Of a stretch of 64,000 bases of DNA, positions 22,981-35,408 are shown piece after piece. The DNA comes from Nymphaea colorata (Eukaryota > Streptophyta > Magnoliopsida > Nymphaeales > Nymphaeaceae). Numbering within the stretch: position 1 is the stretch's first letter; each line of letters opens with the position of its first letter. Both the position numbers and the translations under genes were made by a program. The stretch lies in contig NC_045140.1 in NCBI RefSeq assembly GCF_008831285.2, forward strand, positions 18,536,370 to 18,600,369, read 5' to 3'. The notes below the pieces were generated by a model. That model saw only the letters and a list, made by a program, of their open reading frames with translations. It did no database searches and was not told the DNA's origin.

Positions 22981-25900
22981 TCCTCGAAAGAAAGAAGCTG
23001 GGGAAAAGAATCAATTAGTTATTAAACCATACCCCTCTTGCTCTGAAGTTCTAAGTCCATGTTCTCTACATGTATCTCCATTTCAAATAAAAGCTTATTC
23101 TTGTTCTGAATTTTCTGTGCTTGCATGCGTGTGAAAATGTTAGTAAGCTTGTCAACTTCCAGTATAGTTCATAAATCATAAAATTTCATGATTGCTGGAA
23201 TCTCTTCAAAATCATAACAAGGCACTTCCAAGCTTGCTGCGGTACGATAAGCAACTCATAAACTATTAAAGATTTAAAGTTTAAACACCTTGTTGTTAAA
23301 CAAAGGCAATACCATTCTCTGAGAATTTATTTATAAAAAAAAATGGTGATTAAGCTGTTCAATTTATTTGTTTTGCTTGAAGGTAAGTCTGCAATTTTTT
23401 TAAAAATTGTGATTCAAGTCCTCTTGAGAATTTAGACCAACATATGTGATCACCTTTGCTATGTATATGCAGCTTAGGAGATCTTCGAGATCATTTCCAA
23501 TATAAACCTACGAAATTCGTTCTCTCAAATAATCATGTGAGTTGTTCACCAGAGATTAGTCATTTCCACAAACTTGAGATAGCAAGTCCCATCCTAATCA
23601 AGCAACATCTCCCACTAACCCCACTATAATCAAAGCAACATTTCTCATCCAACTCTTGAAATAGAAGTCAGATATGACCAGACTCAAACACAGCAGAACG
23701 AAAAACCTAGAAGTTTGTACCCAACATGTTTACATCTATAATGAAGAATAACTTGGCTTACCACATAATATCATAATCTGATAACTAGTACATTAGCCCA
23801 AACATTTTCATAGAATTACTGACTTGTTCTTCACGCTGGCCACTAATATCACTAACCACAGGTTCAACCAGACTAAATTTGAGGGTGACAGATTAATACC
23901 GTCACATATGTGTCAATGCTTTGCCTGTGGATTGAAATGCGGTAAGGTCAGCCCCGACTCTTAGACAGATATCAGCATAGCTTCATAAATTCCTAGCACA
24001 TCTGCTATGTAAGCGAGATCTTGAGATGCATCTGTTTAGAAAGTGATTATAGAATATGGGCAACCCTCTTGCTTAGCAAGAAGGGAGACAAAAGATTTGA
24101 TTCATGTCTCTGCAGCTGTATCTGGTGTGTCACGCTGGGAATTGATAAACGAGTTTTCTACCTCCATAGAACTGTAAGCTTACTTGGTTGGTCAGTGTAT
24201 GGGGTATACCTGAAAGGGAAGTTCCATAAGGATTTTCTTTGCCACGCTTGTCCTAATCAAGCCAAGACTTTATGCTCTGGTATGCAAGCTATACTTTTGC
24301 TTTTTGTCACAGATACCAAACAAATGACCAGATGGTGGAAAACTCGACACAAGTTCAGCTTCCTTTGTGATTAATTAAGCAATAAAGATAGAAAAATAGC
24401 TAAATACCATTCTGGGAGAAGCGATCCAGGCACAACATTGTGCAAGAGAGGGACTGCTTAAGGTAAGAAATAACTAAGCCTATGTTCATGGCCACCGAAG
24501 TGGTTTCTGTGGACTGAAAGGCATTGCCAGTTTGTACTAGATGTCCTCAATAAAAAGGTCCATAACAGATGTCCATACAGTTATGTCACATGAGTGTGGA
24601 CGTGGGCGTGGTGTGGGCACAGGTGCAGCAACATGTGCGTGTGTTTCAGCAAAAGGAAGTTTAAATGTACAAATGCAAAAAAAATCATACATGCACTTGA
24701 ACTTAGAGTGCAAAGTTTAACACCCATCAATTATTAATAGGCACACAATCCCGGTCCACACCCAACTTGGGTGTAGCAACCTATTTGCGGTACCCCTGCG
24801 ACCTAGGTAAATAGTGAACAGCATGACCCCATGGCCAGAAAGAAAAAACATTACCCAGTAGCCCTAAAGAGAAAAGGAACTCTCTCTCCCCCTCTCTCTC
24901 TCTCTCTAACATACATATATACCCATGCATGTGTGACAATAGATCACCATGCAGCAGATGCTTGTAAGAATGAGAGTTGTTATTTAGTGGGTTGGTTAGG
25001 TATTTAATTTCATGAAAACCTAAATGTGATTGTGATATTCATTATTGCACTTAAATTCACCCCCTTGTCATGTCCTCAAGGGTCCCCTTGAATGAGTGTC
25101 AAACTGATAATTATTTGTTTACATACACGCTATCCCCTTCTGAAGAATCTGAACTGTGGTGATGCATAACTTGGCAAGCCAAGTGACAGATCACAGTATC
25201 TTTAGCTCATTTAATTTATTTTTGTCATAAGAACTAGTAACTTGTGGAAATTTCTGAAAAGCTGCAAATGTGTCAGCATCAGCAAGTTCCTAATCCGTTC
25301 ATTTCCTTTAGGTGATACATAGTATCTTGCACTGCAACAGGTCCATAAATATTGTTCAGCCTTCATATGAACCATTCATGTAAGACATCCTTGGTGGTGG
25401 GTTGAATGCTCCAGAATATTAATGTACAAGCAGGTATATGACAATAGACTCTTGTTGAGGGTAAAAAAAGAAAAGAACTCTCAAGAGGATAGCTGAATTT
25501 GAGCCATCTCCTCAGACTAATCAATCCTTTTAGATGTCCTGAGTGAACATAGAGTAAGATTATCCTGCTTTCTCTTTTTTTCTTTTATTATTATCATTAA
25601 ACTCAAAAGAAGAGCCAGACACAATGAGTCAGGTAGGGAAGAGGAAATGAGCTCAATAAATTCCCGGAAACATTGAAACATCCAAAGATCCCAAAAACTA
25701 ATTTCAAAAAGGAAACAGTACTATGTAATAGTCACACAATAATGCATTAGTATTCCAGCAAGCAGGCATGGATGTATAAAATCATGCAATGGACGAATGT
25801 TCAAGACAGAACAAGATATGAGATCTTACCTTGGTTCGTCTTGTCTTGTCAGCACCATTCACCAGCAAAACTTTCGCTATATCTCTGCACCTGCTTTGGA

Positions 25901-27973
25901 TGGCCAGGTGCAGAGGGGTCCAACCTTCCTGATAAAAAAAAAAAAGGTGATCCATAAACCTACAGCTAAAACCACTATATATAAACAAATACCAGAAAAA
26001 ACTTCAAAAATAAAACAAAGAGTTACAAGCGACTTACATCATCAGCAAGGTTTACATCAACTTTATACTTGAGCAGTAACTTCACAAGCTTCAAGGACCC
26101 AACTTGAACAGCATAATGCAGCAATGTAGCACCATCCTGTAAGATGGATAGAATAGGTTTGTAACACCTAAGGAAGCTAGCAAACATTTAGTAATCTTAT
26201 AAATGAACCAATTGGGGAAGCATAATCATAAACTTACTCTGTCTCTAACGTGAGGATTAGCACCAGTCCTGAGAAGGTGCATAACTACAGCCTCTTTTTT
26301 AACCATCACTGCCTTGTGAAGGGCAGTGAACCCATCCTGTTATATCATACCATGAAATCAACATCTTCATCCAAGTGAAACTTAGCTAACAAGATGAAAA
26401 TTTGGCACCATAAGACAGATCAGATCACCTTATCGACAGCGTCAATATCATAACCGTTTTCAAGGAGCTCGTCCATGAAAACTATCTGATTAGACGATGT
26501 AAGAGAATGGAATGGACTCCATTTTGGCTGCGTAAAATTATAAGTTTCATAAGAATGGAACGTTGATGAATAATTTATACAGTCCTGATATTAGGGATAA
26601 AACTTTTCCTAGTGAAGAAGACAATTTTTTTGTTTAACCTCAAACTTTCTGAGATAGAAACTATTGCATAACCTCAAGCTTTCAGAGATAGAAACTGTTG
26701 CATAACCTCAAACATGAGCACCTTAACCAATAGAAACGAGAAAGAAAAAAAGAACTAACCGATGAAATTTTGGCCAGATCTGGGGACTCGTTGTTGTATA
26801 GAATTGCTTCCTCTTCCGGTTCTAATAACAGCTCAACCTCTGAAAAAATGTGGGTTAGCTGCAATGAGCAAATAAGATTCTAAGATGATAAATATACCAT
26901 GGACTATGGACAAAGGAGCCTTAAAATAATCACATTAATGAAATCAGACAACTTAATCCAATGCATCAGGAATAACTAAAAGGTAATTACCTTAAAGTAA
27001 CTAAGCCCGTGATGGACCAAACTTATGACCAAACAAAACTGTCATCTTTCTCTTAACCTCCAATAAGCAAGATCCTCCGATATAATTCAAAGAATTGCAA
27101 AAAGCAACATAGGTGCAGTTCGAAGTTCAAAAAACAATATTTGCGTTAAAAAAGAGACCGTGAGTGTACCAAATAAATCACCTTCAGTGCAATTCTTATG
27201 TGCTCAAGGTTAAGAAAAGAAGCATCACAACACATGAACCTTTCTCGCTCTATAACACTATTGTTTGTCGTTCTAAGTCATTTAATTGTCCCATTCTATC
27301 CTCCTCAATCCCCAGAACATAGTTCAAAAGCACATAACAGGTCATATTTTGTCCCCCTGGATTCCTAAAGCGGCATAGATTCAAAAAATTGGCACAAGAT
27401 ACCACATTCCAAGCATATGATGATACACCTAGAGATCAACATCCCATCAGGAAAGATACATTCACATGGAGTGTAGAAAAACAGACCTATAGTCACGAAC
27501 CGACTACCTTATACTCAGTTCACCCATCCAATTCAAAGCACCTGCATTTCAGAGCTCACCAAACCGTAGAGTATACCAATATAAGCAACGAATTGGGACT
27601 CAAATAAGAGAAATCATAGCGAACCTCGCATGAACTCTTTTTGCCTTCTCTCAAGAATCTCCTTCTGGGCAGTGTCGGTTTCGCCGGAACGGACAAAGGG
27701 TTGCTCTTCCGAGTCACTAAGAGCAGTCCACTCGTCCTCTTCTTCATACTCGCTTTCATCACCGTCATCTGGGGGCTCCCATTTTCCCACCTGAAGCTTT
27801 TGTACTTTACTTTTGAAGAACAAAGATGATCTCAAAGATAGGTTGGTGGGACTATTTGCTTTGGAGGTAGGGATGCTTGAAAGTTGGCACAGAAGCAAAT
27901 GACGGGGAGAAGGAAGGCATGGAGCAGAGAGGTGGATGAGGGTGCGAGGGGGTGTGAACCAGAGGACCACCAT
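22462..27973 (-). CDS. EMB506: EMB506-type ankyrin-repeat protein, chloroplastic, complete, 7 exons
   Basis: Predicted 309-residue plastid ankyrin protein; Arabidopsis EMB506 is needed for embryo development and chloroplast differentiation and works with a related ankyrin protein (AKRP). Coding exons (minus strand): 27625-27973, 26760-26839, 26429-26527, 26238-26336, 26038-26136, 25830-25928, 22462-22566; all GT-AG, 930 bp in frame. Residues 1 to about 60 are Ser/Leu/Pro-rich with few acidic residues, as in a transit peptide. GKWEPPDDGDESEYEEEDEW (63-82) is an acidic block found in EMB506 proteins, followed by a helix with ILERRQKEFMREVELLLEPE. Five ankyrin repeats cover 144-309, including DGFTALHKAVMVKKEAVV, DGATLLHYAVQVGSLKLV and EGWTPLHLAIQSRCRDIAKV; the last ends LDLSLCFGKDFKSYELAKLL. 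Four middle exons are exactly 99 bp, phase 0, one repeat each. Length matches the family (about 315). The last intron is 3.3 kb. The start is the only usable Met before the acidic block. Confidence 0.95.
22567..25829 (-). other. Large last intron of the EMB506-type gene
   Basis: A 3.3-kb intron separates the fifth ankyrin repeat exon from the rest. It contains a compound GT/GA microsatellite at 22915-22976, a CT tract near 24880-24907 and otherwise AT-rich sequence. Frames inside it, including 117 codons on the plus strand at 24021-24374, show no recognisable domain. Confidence 0.8.
22915..22976. repeat. Compound microsatellite (GT)n(GA)n
   Basis: About 9 GT units followed by about 22 GA units inside the last intron of the EMB506-type gene. 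Confidence 0.95.
26638..26705. repeat. Tandem duplication, 2 x 34 bp, in an intron
   Basis: Two units beginning CCTCAA (26638-26671 and 26672-26705) differ at four positions, in the second intron of the EMB506-type gene. The opening of a third unit follows. Confidence 0.85.
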
Positions 27974-29638
27974 CAGCCACCCACCTGTCTTGCTAAGTTA
28001 TATATCCCTCGACCGCAGCAAGCGCCTGAAGATTTTCTCAGCTCTCTCTTTCGTTCGCAGCAGCTAGAACGCGAAGATTTCTTAGCCTCTGTCCCGCTCG
28101 CCCGCTTGCTCGCGCCCTCTCCATCTCCCCCTGTATGTGTTGCAGTTAACGGATCAATCAGTTCGAATCGCAGATATGTTTGGATCAGACGAGGTCGGGC
28201 CTGAACTTTTAATAGGTTTAGTGCATCAGACTCGATCGGGTCTAGGGCATTTTAAGATTTAGGAATCGAATATGGTATAAAGAATAACCCTCTCATTCAA
28301 ATGTGTGGACTAACCCTATCATTCACCCTCCAGATTTATCATGAATGGACATACAAATACAAACGTGCACGCTAAATATGGAACCGATTATTGACCAAAA
28401 TTTTGTAGGCCGAAATGATAACTTCAGTTGGATCCAAGCAGATCGAAGCAAAATAGTATCTTCAGTTGGATCGAAGCCGACAGTTGGCTGAACCTGAACC
28501 GTTTACATATTTATCTGGTCCAAAGCAAATATCCAACGAAGAAGAAACGGACTCATTTTATGATGCAATTTCTGTTGTTCCACTCGCACCTTTCAAGGGA
28601 GGAGAAGAACGCTTTGTTCTTAGAACACATGTTCCTGTGATGTGCTTGAAGAACACAAATATTCTTATTTTGGGAAATGTGGTATGATTATATGTAATGA
28701 TTTGATCGTAGAAATAATATCTATTATTACGTTACGTTTCTTAATACAACAAGAATTTTACGTTTCTTCTCATCGTACGTTTTTTTGAGGTTGTTTTGTT
28801 GCTGTTTTATGAGCCAATCATTTATGTCTAGGAAGCTTTGGTTACTTTTGACATCTACATAAAAAAAATTTGTATTTCTATGTCCTTCGTTTAGCCAAGA
28901 GGCCCTGGTTTTTTTTCTTCCAGAATTTGCTCCAGTTCCTTCCTAATTAACCACCCATTCAAGCTCTCATCATAATTATGAAAGCATTTTGACTTCACTA
29001 AATTCCTTCCAACTCTAATCTTGACCACTCAATCCTTGAAGAGATAGTCTCATAATTTTGGTGCTTTCATATTGGTGGGTTCTTCCTCTAGAATACTCAA
29101 GCTTTTCAAGGGACGAAGCATTGGATAATCCCTCATGTTCACTGCCCAATTTTGATCTGATCAGTCTTCACAATCCGGATGAAGAATCCAGCAGCAAAAA
29201 AATGAGGAGACAAAGTTTTAAAATGCATTGAGGGATGTTGGCCAAGTCAAACTGCATTAGAATGTCTTCCATCAATTGCCATCAATTTCTATTGGATTTT
29301 CCACCCACTTAAGAAAGCTATGAAAATAAGAATATTTCTCCCACAGGATTCGGGCTATCATATCAAAATAATGTATACCATTGTGTTCTTTTTGTTGTCA
29401 CAGAGATAGTGGGAGAGAGTGAAACTTCATGCTTCCTTGAAGCTTCTGTTGTGAAATGTACAATTTCTTCTGAAAGACCTGAAAAAATGCACTTGCTAAC
29501 TTCCCTTTGGCTTCCCCGGTGCTTCTTAATGCTTCATATATTTTTCTGCCACCAGAGTATTTTTGTCCATCAAAGAAATATTCTCCATTTCCACCCTCTT
29601 TGCAGTTCATCCTCTACTAAAAGAAGCAAGAAACCATA

Positions 29639-29642
<4 letters not shown>

Positions 29643-29675
<33 letters not shown>
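29643..29675. repeat. AT microsatellite
   Basis: About 16 AT units without interruption in intergenic DNA. Confidence 0.95.
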
Positions 29676-29678
<3 letters not shown>

Positions 29679-31394
29679 TAGTTTCTAACTAGATGTAGGA
29701 TTTCCTTTCAAACTCAATTCAAATGTTCCTGCATGTTAACTATTCATGAGATATAGAAGGTGGACTGATGTGGCCAAAGATTGCACTCAGTTCAATCTTA
29801 AGGAAGGATAAGTGATATTGAGAAGTTCCACAGGTTAGTTTTTTTTAATAGTCAGATTTACGCAAGATCCATCAACAAAGCTTCGGCAATAGCATGAACT
29901 ACAACCTTTTTTTTTTTTGGTTAGTTATATCCTGGGGATAATTTTAAACTCAAACCATTAAATTTCATCTAATTATCTCTGACATCGTATCTATTGTTTC
30001 GATGGGAGACTTAAACCTCGTTTCTAGTGTGATTATTTATTGTCTTGTTCCAGTTACAGAGACATTGCTTGGGCCTGGAACCCGACACTAGTTAATTTCA
30101 TGTCTCCAATTATTTATTCTGATTTTAGAATAGACTAAACATTGTTAGAAACCTGATTTAGAAATAAAAATAGTTTAAAATATCTCTTTTATTGTCGATA
30201 TTTCACATGTCCAAACATACCAATAAATGATAGTACGTCATTTCAATGCAAATAATTACTCGTTTTTTTTTGTCATTTTGCATGACAATGGAGGTACATG
30301 CCATTCAGTACCATTCAGAAGATTGTTACTATCTATTTCTTTATCTACTTGTTGCATTGTGCCCAAGTGAACTTATTGTCACCTTACCGTGTTGTTATTC
30401 TTCTCTAATCCAAATCTCATGGTAAATGTATTCATGATCTAATTGTAAGGACTGATCATATAATCTCCAAGGAAAGGAAACAATTAGGTCTAAGAGGGTG
30501 ATCCGATGACAAGATAGGAGCAAGAAGGCAAGCTGACAATCAAACATAAGACTATTAAGACCCAATTTAGTGGTAGACCTGTTCTGCCATGGCAATTTGT
30601 TGAGGCCGCTTTGGACATGATTTTTAGAAGATAACCCCTATGAAGCTCTAACTGTTCTTCTATCATGGTGCAGTACATTTTACCCATTTGATATCCAATT
30701 AGAAGTAGTGATCTTATGAGGTGCAATACATTTTACATCAACGTCAATAAACAGTATGTAGTACATTTTACCCATTTGAACCTATCTAAATGAAAAAAGT
30801 AGAACATTCAGCCACAAACAGTTAGTTCTTATTCTACTCCAAAATGTTTACTACTTAAAGACAAGTATGCTACTCAATGTATCATGCCAAGCATCTCAAT
30901 CTGCCGATCCGAATCAAACTGGAAAACATGCATAATGATGCAAGTGTCGAAAACATAAATAAAGTGAACGTCTACTTGGAGAAATGTTCAGTTCGTATCC
31001 CCATAAGAGAGTAGAACTTTTTCTCTCCGTAAGTGTCCGACTTTTCCATCTGGCTCTTCAGTCTAAGATATGAGCGTACTCTGGGTGAAATTCTTTTACG
31101 CTTGACAATTTCTTCTCTGAAAGTGCATGCAAGAAAAAATTCACTGTTTTGTTTCTTACCTTGTCTTTAAAATTTCTCCGCTAAAGGTGTACCTTAAGAA
31201 AAAAGTTCACTGCTTTTTGTCTTGCCATGCTCTTTTCTAACCTTCAAGCTGCACCCTAAGGAATGTGGACAACCTAAAACTTCTGGTTAATTCAATCTCA
31301 GCAGTTCAAGGCAATAAAATTGTGCATTCTATTATGGCATTGAGTTATGAATGGTGTGATGTAATTCAGACCACTTTGCTTTCCAGGTCAAGTT

Positions 31395-31675
31395 CTCGTT
31401 GTTGCATATGACCTTTGTAGCTGGGTATAAGTTGTGGTTACTAATGTGGTTACTAATGCCTCATAATATTGCCTTTCCAATCCGTTCAAAATCTAGAAAA
31501 CTTTCTACAATCTGATATTGGTTCATCACATGTCTTTGAATGCTTTCATATACTCAACCATAGACGTATCTTCTTCTGTACGAAGCTAAAGTTTTTGAGT
31601 CGTCAAAATTCCTGGTCTTGTGATTGATTCATGTGAAAGGCAATCACTAGCGCATGCAGAACTTCTTTTGATGTT
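31395..31675 (-). pseudogene. Decayed Ty1/copia gag fragment
   Basis: On the minus strand, with frameshifts and stops, the pieces appear in the order expected of a copia gag (UBN2-type) domain: SKEVLHALVIA, then QSQDQEF, then SMVEYMKAFKDM, then ILNGLERQYYEALVTTLVTT followed by YTQLQRSY. These correspond to the family pattern of an AKEVWD-like helix, a segment ending in a YL/YM..K motif, LNGL...YE..V..., and the region before the zinc knuckle. A 12-base internal duplication produces LVTT twice. No intact protease, integrase or reverse transcriptase follows, so this is a fossil. Confidence 0.55.
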
Positions 31676-32650
31676 TGGAGACTAAAAACAAGACCGAGAA
31701 CCTCTTCCAAGTGTGTTACAGATATCCAACTGTAAAAAAGCCAACCAGACATTCATCAAGCTACAAATTGAACAGTTGGAAGACTTTTTTTTTTGGGTGG
31801 ATAAATATAGTTGGTGGTAGAATTGAGTGTTTACAGACATGCTATGGCTTTCAATTAGGCTAAGCAGTTAGGTTTGCTGCATTTCCAAATGTAAGATTGA
31901 ATCATGCAGTAGATTAGGGCAATTAGCCGATTACCAAACAGTAAAAATCTCTCTCTCTAATCACTACTCCAAGACCGTAAAAACAAATGAAAGGAGAATT
32001 TTAACATGATTTAATTGGTGTTCAACACCTACACCCACCATGGATCGAAGCGATGTTTTTCTGACAGACACGTTTTAGCCTCTCTAAATAGTACAGGAGC
32101 TAGAAAACCCCAATAGTTATTCCTATAGAATCTGCATATATTCAAGATTATATACATTCGATGCAGGCAAGTCCATTGTCATGCTTTGGCAATTATATAT
32201 TGTTGTTGTCAAGATTACTATCTTAATATTTTTTTCCATTGTCTTCACAATCTCCAGCGGAGTTTCCTCCATCGTTAGATTTGATCTTATTACTCTCTTC
32301 TTCTCCACAGACACAAGTCCTTCCATTGCTGTGGCCTGGTGCAAGAAGGATATATGTACGCCCCACATACGAAAGGTGAGAGCTCTAAGTTTAAGACTTC
32401 GAGTCAACCTGCCTAGCACTCCATACAAAATCCTACCATTTCAATTTCGTGTGCGATTAATTGGATTCACGAATCATTAGGAAAAGGCAATCCAGCATCT
32501 TCTAAGTGCATGTCAAAAGCTAATATGCTGAATAATTTTGTATGCATTTTTTTGTCTTTGGAATATAAACCTAACGAGGTGCAGCCGAAGCGATAACTAT
32601 GGATTTATTTTTTCTTGGCATTCCATCGATCTGTTGGCTGGCCAGAAGAT

Positions 32651-32662
32651 GCTCTGAGACCA
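32651..32662 (-). other. Possible retrotransposon primer binding site
   Basis: Minus-strand TGGTCTCAGAGC differs at one base from the initiator-Met tRNA primer site TGGTATCAGAGC used by most plant copia elements, and lies on the same strand and upstream of the gag fragment. The distance of about 1 kb to gag is longer than usual and no LTR pair was found, so this may be coincidence. Confidence 0.25.
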
Positions 32663-32980
32663 ATTCCCTGCTAAAATCCATGTTCGTGGTCCATGTTCTG
32701 ATCACCAACATGTGATCTTCATAGGCTTCATTTTGAATCTCTGGTTTCCGTTGAAATTGTTGCATTTCCTAAATTGTCGTCTAATTGGTAAAAGGTGGCA
32801 CCAAATGTGGATATACGATAAGGTGACATCTTGGTGCATGCCTTCCACTCAAATTACATCTTGATAATTCCCATGGACTTGTCGTTTCATACCTCAAAAA
32901 ATGCACCACTCTGTCCCGTGGTGAAGTGCATCTTCTACTGCATTCTGGTCTTTAGAAGAGTCCCTGATAAATTTCTTCAA

Positions 32981-33186
32981 GGTAGCGTTTGGATGACACC
33001 TTCAAACTCGTAAAAATTAGGTATTTGTTGAAACTTGGATTTTTAATCAGACTTTGGAACCCTGTTTGTTTGTTCGGATGCTACACTCAAAAGAATATTT
33101 TATGGGGAAAGAACCTTCCGCAAAACGCAGCTGCAAAACAAAGCACTTTGGTTGCCGTTTAAGGGTGTAATCCAAATACACCCTAA
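32981..33186. mobile_element. MITE-like element with terminal inverted repeats
   Basis: The left end contains GCGTTTGGATGACACC and the right end, read in reverse, GTGTATTTGGATTACACC. They share TTTGGATKACACC, one mismatch in 13. The element is about 205 bp and non-coding, with ends of the kind seen in hAT-like miniature elements. A clean target-site duplication was not seen. Confidence 0.45.
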
Positions 33187-33480
33187 GAGCTCATAAGCAG
33201 AGATCCATTGATTATGTCGAAGGATCATGTAGTTCTGCCGACATGAGGTCTGAAGATACATCTCTTCTCAACATTATTACCTGAAGTTTTAATTGCGTAT
33301 TCCTAATTGATGCTTTTCTTCATAACTAAGACAAACTTCGGTGCCTCTTTGATGAGAAGGATAATTAGCTAACTGTACTGTTTGAATATCATGCATTGAT
33401 TTTCATTCCGTAAGTTATGGCTATGGGAAGATGAAGAAACGGACTTAAAGGAACATAGGGAAAACCAGATTCCTGCTTCA

Positions 33481-33586
33481 CTGGCAAAACTCTTAGATCG
33501 TATCGTGGATACAGAATATTTCTATGATCCAGTACATATCTGTTCTGCCTGCCTGGCAAAACTCATAGAACGTACTGGAGATACAG
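33481..33586. repeat. Direct repeat pair, 34 bp, 72 bp apart
   Basis: CTGGCAAAACTCTTAGATCG at 33481 and CTGGCAAAACTCATAGAACG at 33553, each followed by a similar piece ending GATACAG, form two diverged copies just beyond the stop of the PADRE gene. Confidence 0.8.
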
Positions 33587-33951
33587 CAAATTCTCTTATC
33601 AAAATGTCTATCAGTTCTGCTTACACTTGCAGTGAACAGGAAAAAGGTATTTTGCTTTTCGTTTTGCTGTACAAGGGTCCTGTTTTTTCGTTTCGTGCTC
33701 GTCACCAAACCTGGAATTCCGGTGCAGAACCGGAGTGTGTTAACTGCCTGTGCTTAGCGATCCTGCAGGGAGTTCCCGCCTCAGAGATGCTCTGTAACGA
33801 CGGGCGCCATTGCCCTGCCTTGGCAGCAGACGTGGAGTTCCTTCTTCTCCTTTCGTCTTGCTCTTCTGTCTGCAAGAGACAACGAAGACAGTGAATCAAA
33901 AAGAGCTTTTTTTTTTCACTGGACTCTGTTTGAGCGTCTCGGTTTCAGGAT

Positions 33952-35337
33952 TCAAAACTTCACCTGATCCTTCTGCGAAGGACGAGAGGCCGGCTGTCTC
34001 ATGGAGGCACACCTCAAATCTTTCTCCACAACGTTCCTGTATTTCATCTTGGTGTTCCCATATTTTGACCACAACTCCTTCATTATCTCTGTAATCATAT
34101 CTGACAGTCGTAAGAAGGTGAACCACAACAGTAAATTTACTTCCACACGCTCTGTAATATCTCACAGAGCATGTGGGCATGGTGAACTGATGCCAATTTA
34201 CTCACAGAAAGCAACAGGCAAAAGAGAATTAATATCGATGTGACATTATACGGCCGTGGTCAAGTCAAATCGTGGTAAATATTTTTCTGTTTCCAACAAT
34301 CATATCTTTTTACCATGTGATAGAAGGCATCGTTTTCCATTGGTCGTCGGAGAATGTTGACAGGTACGGCTTCTCCTAAGGGTTGCCGACTCGAAAAGCC
34401 TTTCGACAGTGGAGAAGACGATGAAAAAGTAAATAAAGAATATTATTACTCTGGCGCTAATATGGAATCTTAACTCTAGGTTGCAAAAGTAAATACACAG
34501 AACAGTATTTTGGAAAAGAAAAAGGAAGGCGAGCGGGAAGAAGTAGAACCATTGCAGGAATTCTTTTGCATCTCAAAGAGGAGAAGACAAGTTGGTCGCT
34601 GGTTTGTCCCAGAACTATAAGTTCCAGTCATGTGTTGTTCTACGGTATTATTTTAACATATCTAGTTCATTGCAGTTCATGACTTGAAACATATTTCTAA
34701 TTGGTCATGAATTAGTCTCCTGCATATGCTAAACGAGCTAATCGAAGAGCGAAAGCCGAGCATGAACTTATGGTCCTTTAGATAAAGACCAAAATGTAAG
34801 GAGAAGAAGATATAATTAACCATGTTAATTATCATGACAAAGCTCATGAAAACTTTTGAATTCATGATCTTTATCACGTTTGATTTCCCTGTGTCGCCAC
34901 CGTTGAGCAACGTTCCTATTCATGGACTTGGTTGAGAACCATGGACCAGTTCGTGGTGTCAAAGACCCTAGACCAAACGCGAGGTTCGGGCTGAGCTTGG
35001 CTCGAGCCAGGTCTCCTGGTTCCAAGCCAAGTCGGTGAAGTCTGTCTTAGACGATGCTGGAGCCAGGCGATGACTACGTGGGTTTACCTTGTGAGCTGAT
35101 GAGGCGATAGATCCTGCCCATGTGAAGCGTGTCCTGGGGCCGCAGCAGCTTCAGACGGGTGACGCCGGTGCCGGGAACGGGCGAGTCGTCGAAGCAGACG
35201 CTAAGCGCCGCTACGTAGTGGCCGGGATTCTCTTTCATGATCTCGCTGGCGCTGACCGACCAATAGACGCGCTGGAGCCGGCCATCTGGATGCTGGATGA
35301 TCACGGTTGCCGCCTCGGCTGCCTGACAATTTCCCAT
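33952..35337 (-). CDS. PADRE/DUF4228 domain protein, complete, 2 exons
   Basis: Predicted 128-residue small plant protein of the DUF4228 (PADRE) family, many members of which respond to pathogens or abiotic stress; the molecular function is unknown. Coding exons (minus strand): 35088-35337 and 33952-34088; donor G|GTAAAC and acceptor TTACAG|AG, 387 bp in frame, intron 999 bp. The N terminus MGNCQ offers Gly2 for N-myristoylation and Cys4 for palmitoylation, so membrane attachment is likely by inference. The domain core is ATVIIQHPDGRLQRVYWSVS (10-29), then SEIMKENPGHYVAALSV (31-47), RLKLLRPQDTLHMGRIYRLI (61-80) and, across the junction, SSQEIMKELWSKY. The C terminus is basic and Ser-rich. The frame extends upstream of this Met, but MGNCQ is the family's usual start and the extra sequence is non-conserved. 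The intron position after the RLISSQ motif is also common for the family. Confidence 0.87.
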
Positions 35338-35408
35338 TCCGGCGAGCTTCCGGCGAGGGGCAATAAAATGGTAATTGCTAGTGGAAGGGAATGGCTGGAA
35401 GCGGCTTC

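Larger units (their letters stand above)
27974..33951. other. Intergenic with decayed retroelements
   Basis: No intact gene is supported. TATATAA sits at 27998-28004, only about 25 bp before the EMB506-type start codon. An AT microsatellite lies at 29643-29675. Degenerate repeats occur at 30672/30763 and 31120/31190. A copia gag remnant lies at 31395-31675 and a MITE-like element at 32981-33186. Two direct copies of a 34-base piece at 33481 and 33553 lie in what may be the 3' untranslated region of the minus-strand gene ending at 33952. Confidence 0.55.

Noticed and set aside
32123..32480. About 100-codon frames on both strands
   Set aside because: Overlapping opposite frames without motifs, inside a region with retroelement debris.
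33505..33894. 129-codon plus-strand Cys-rich frame
   Set aside because: It covers a direct-repeat pair and what is probably the 3' untranslated region of the minus-strand PADRE gene; no recognisable domain.
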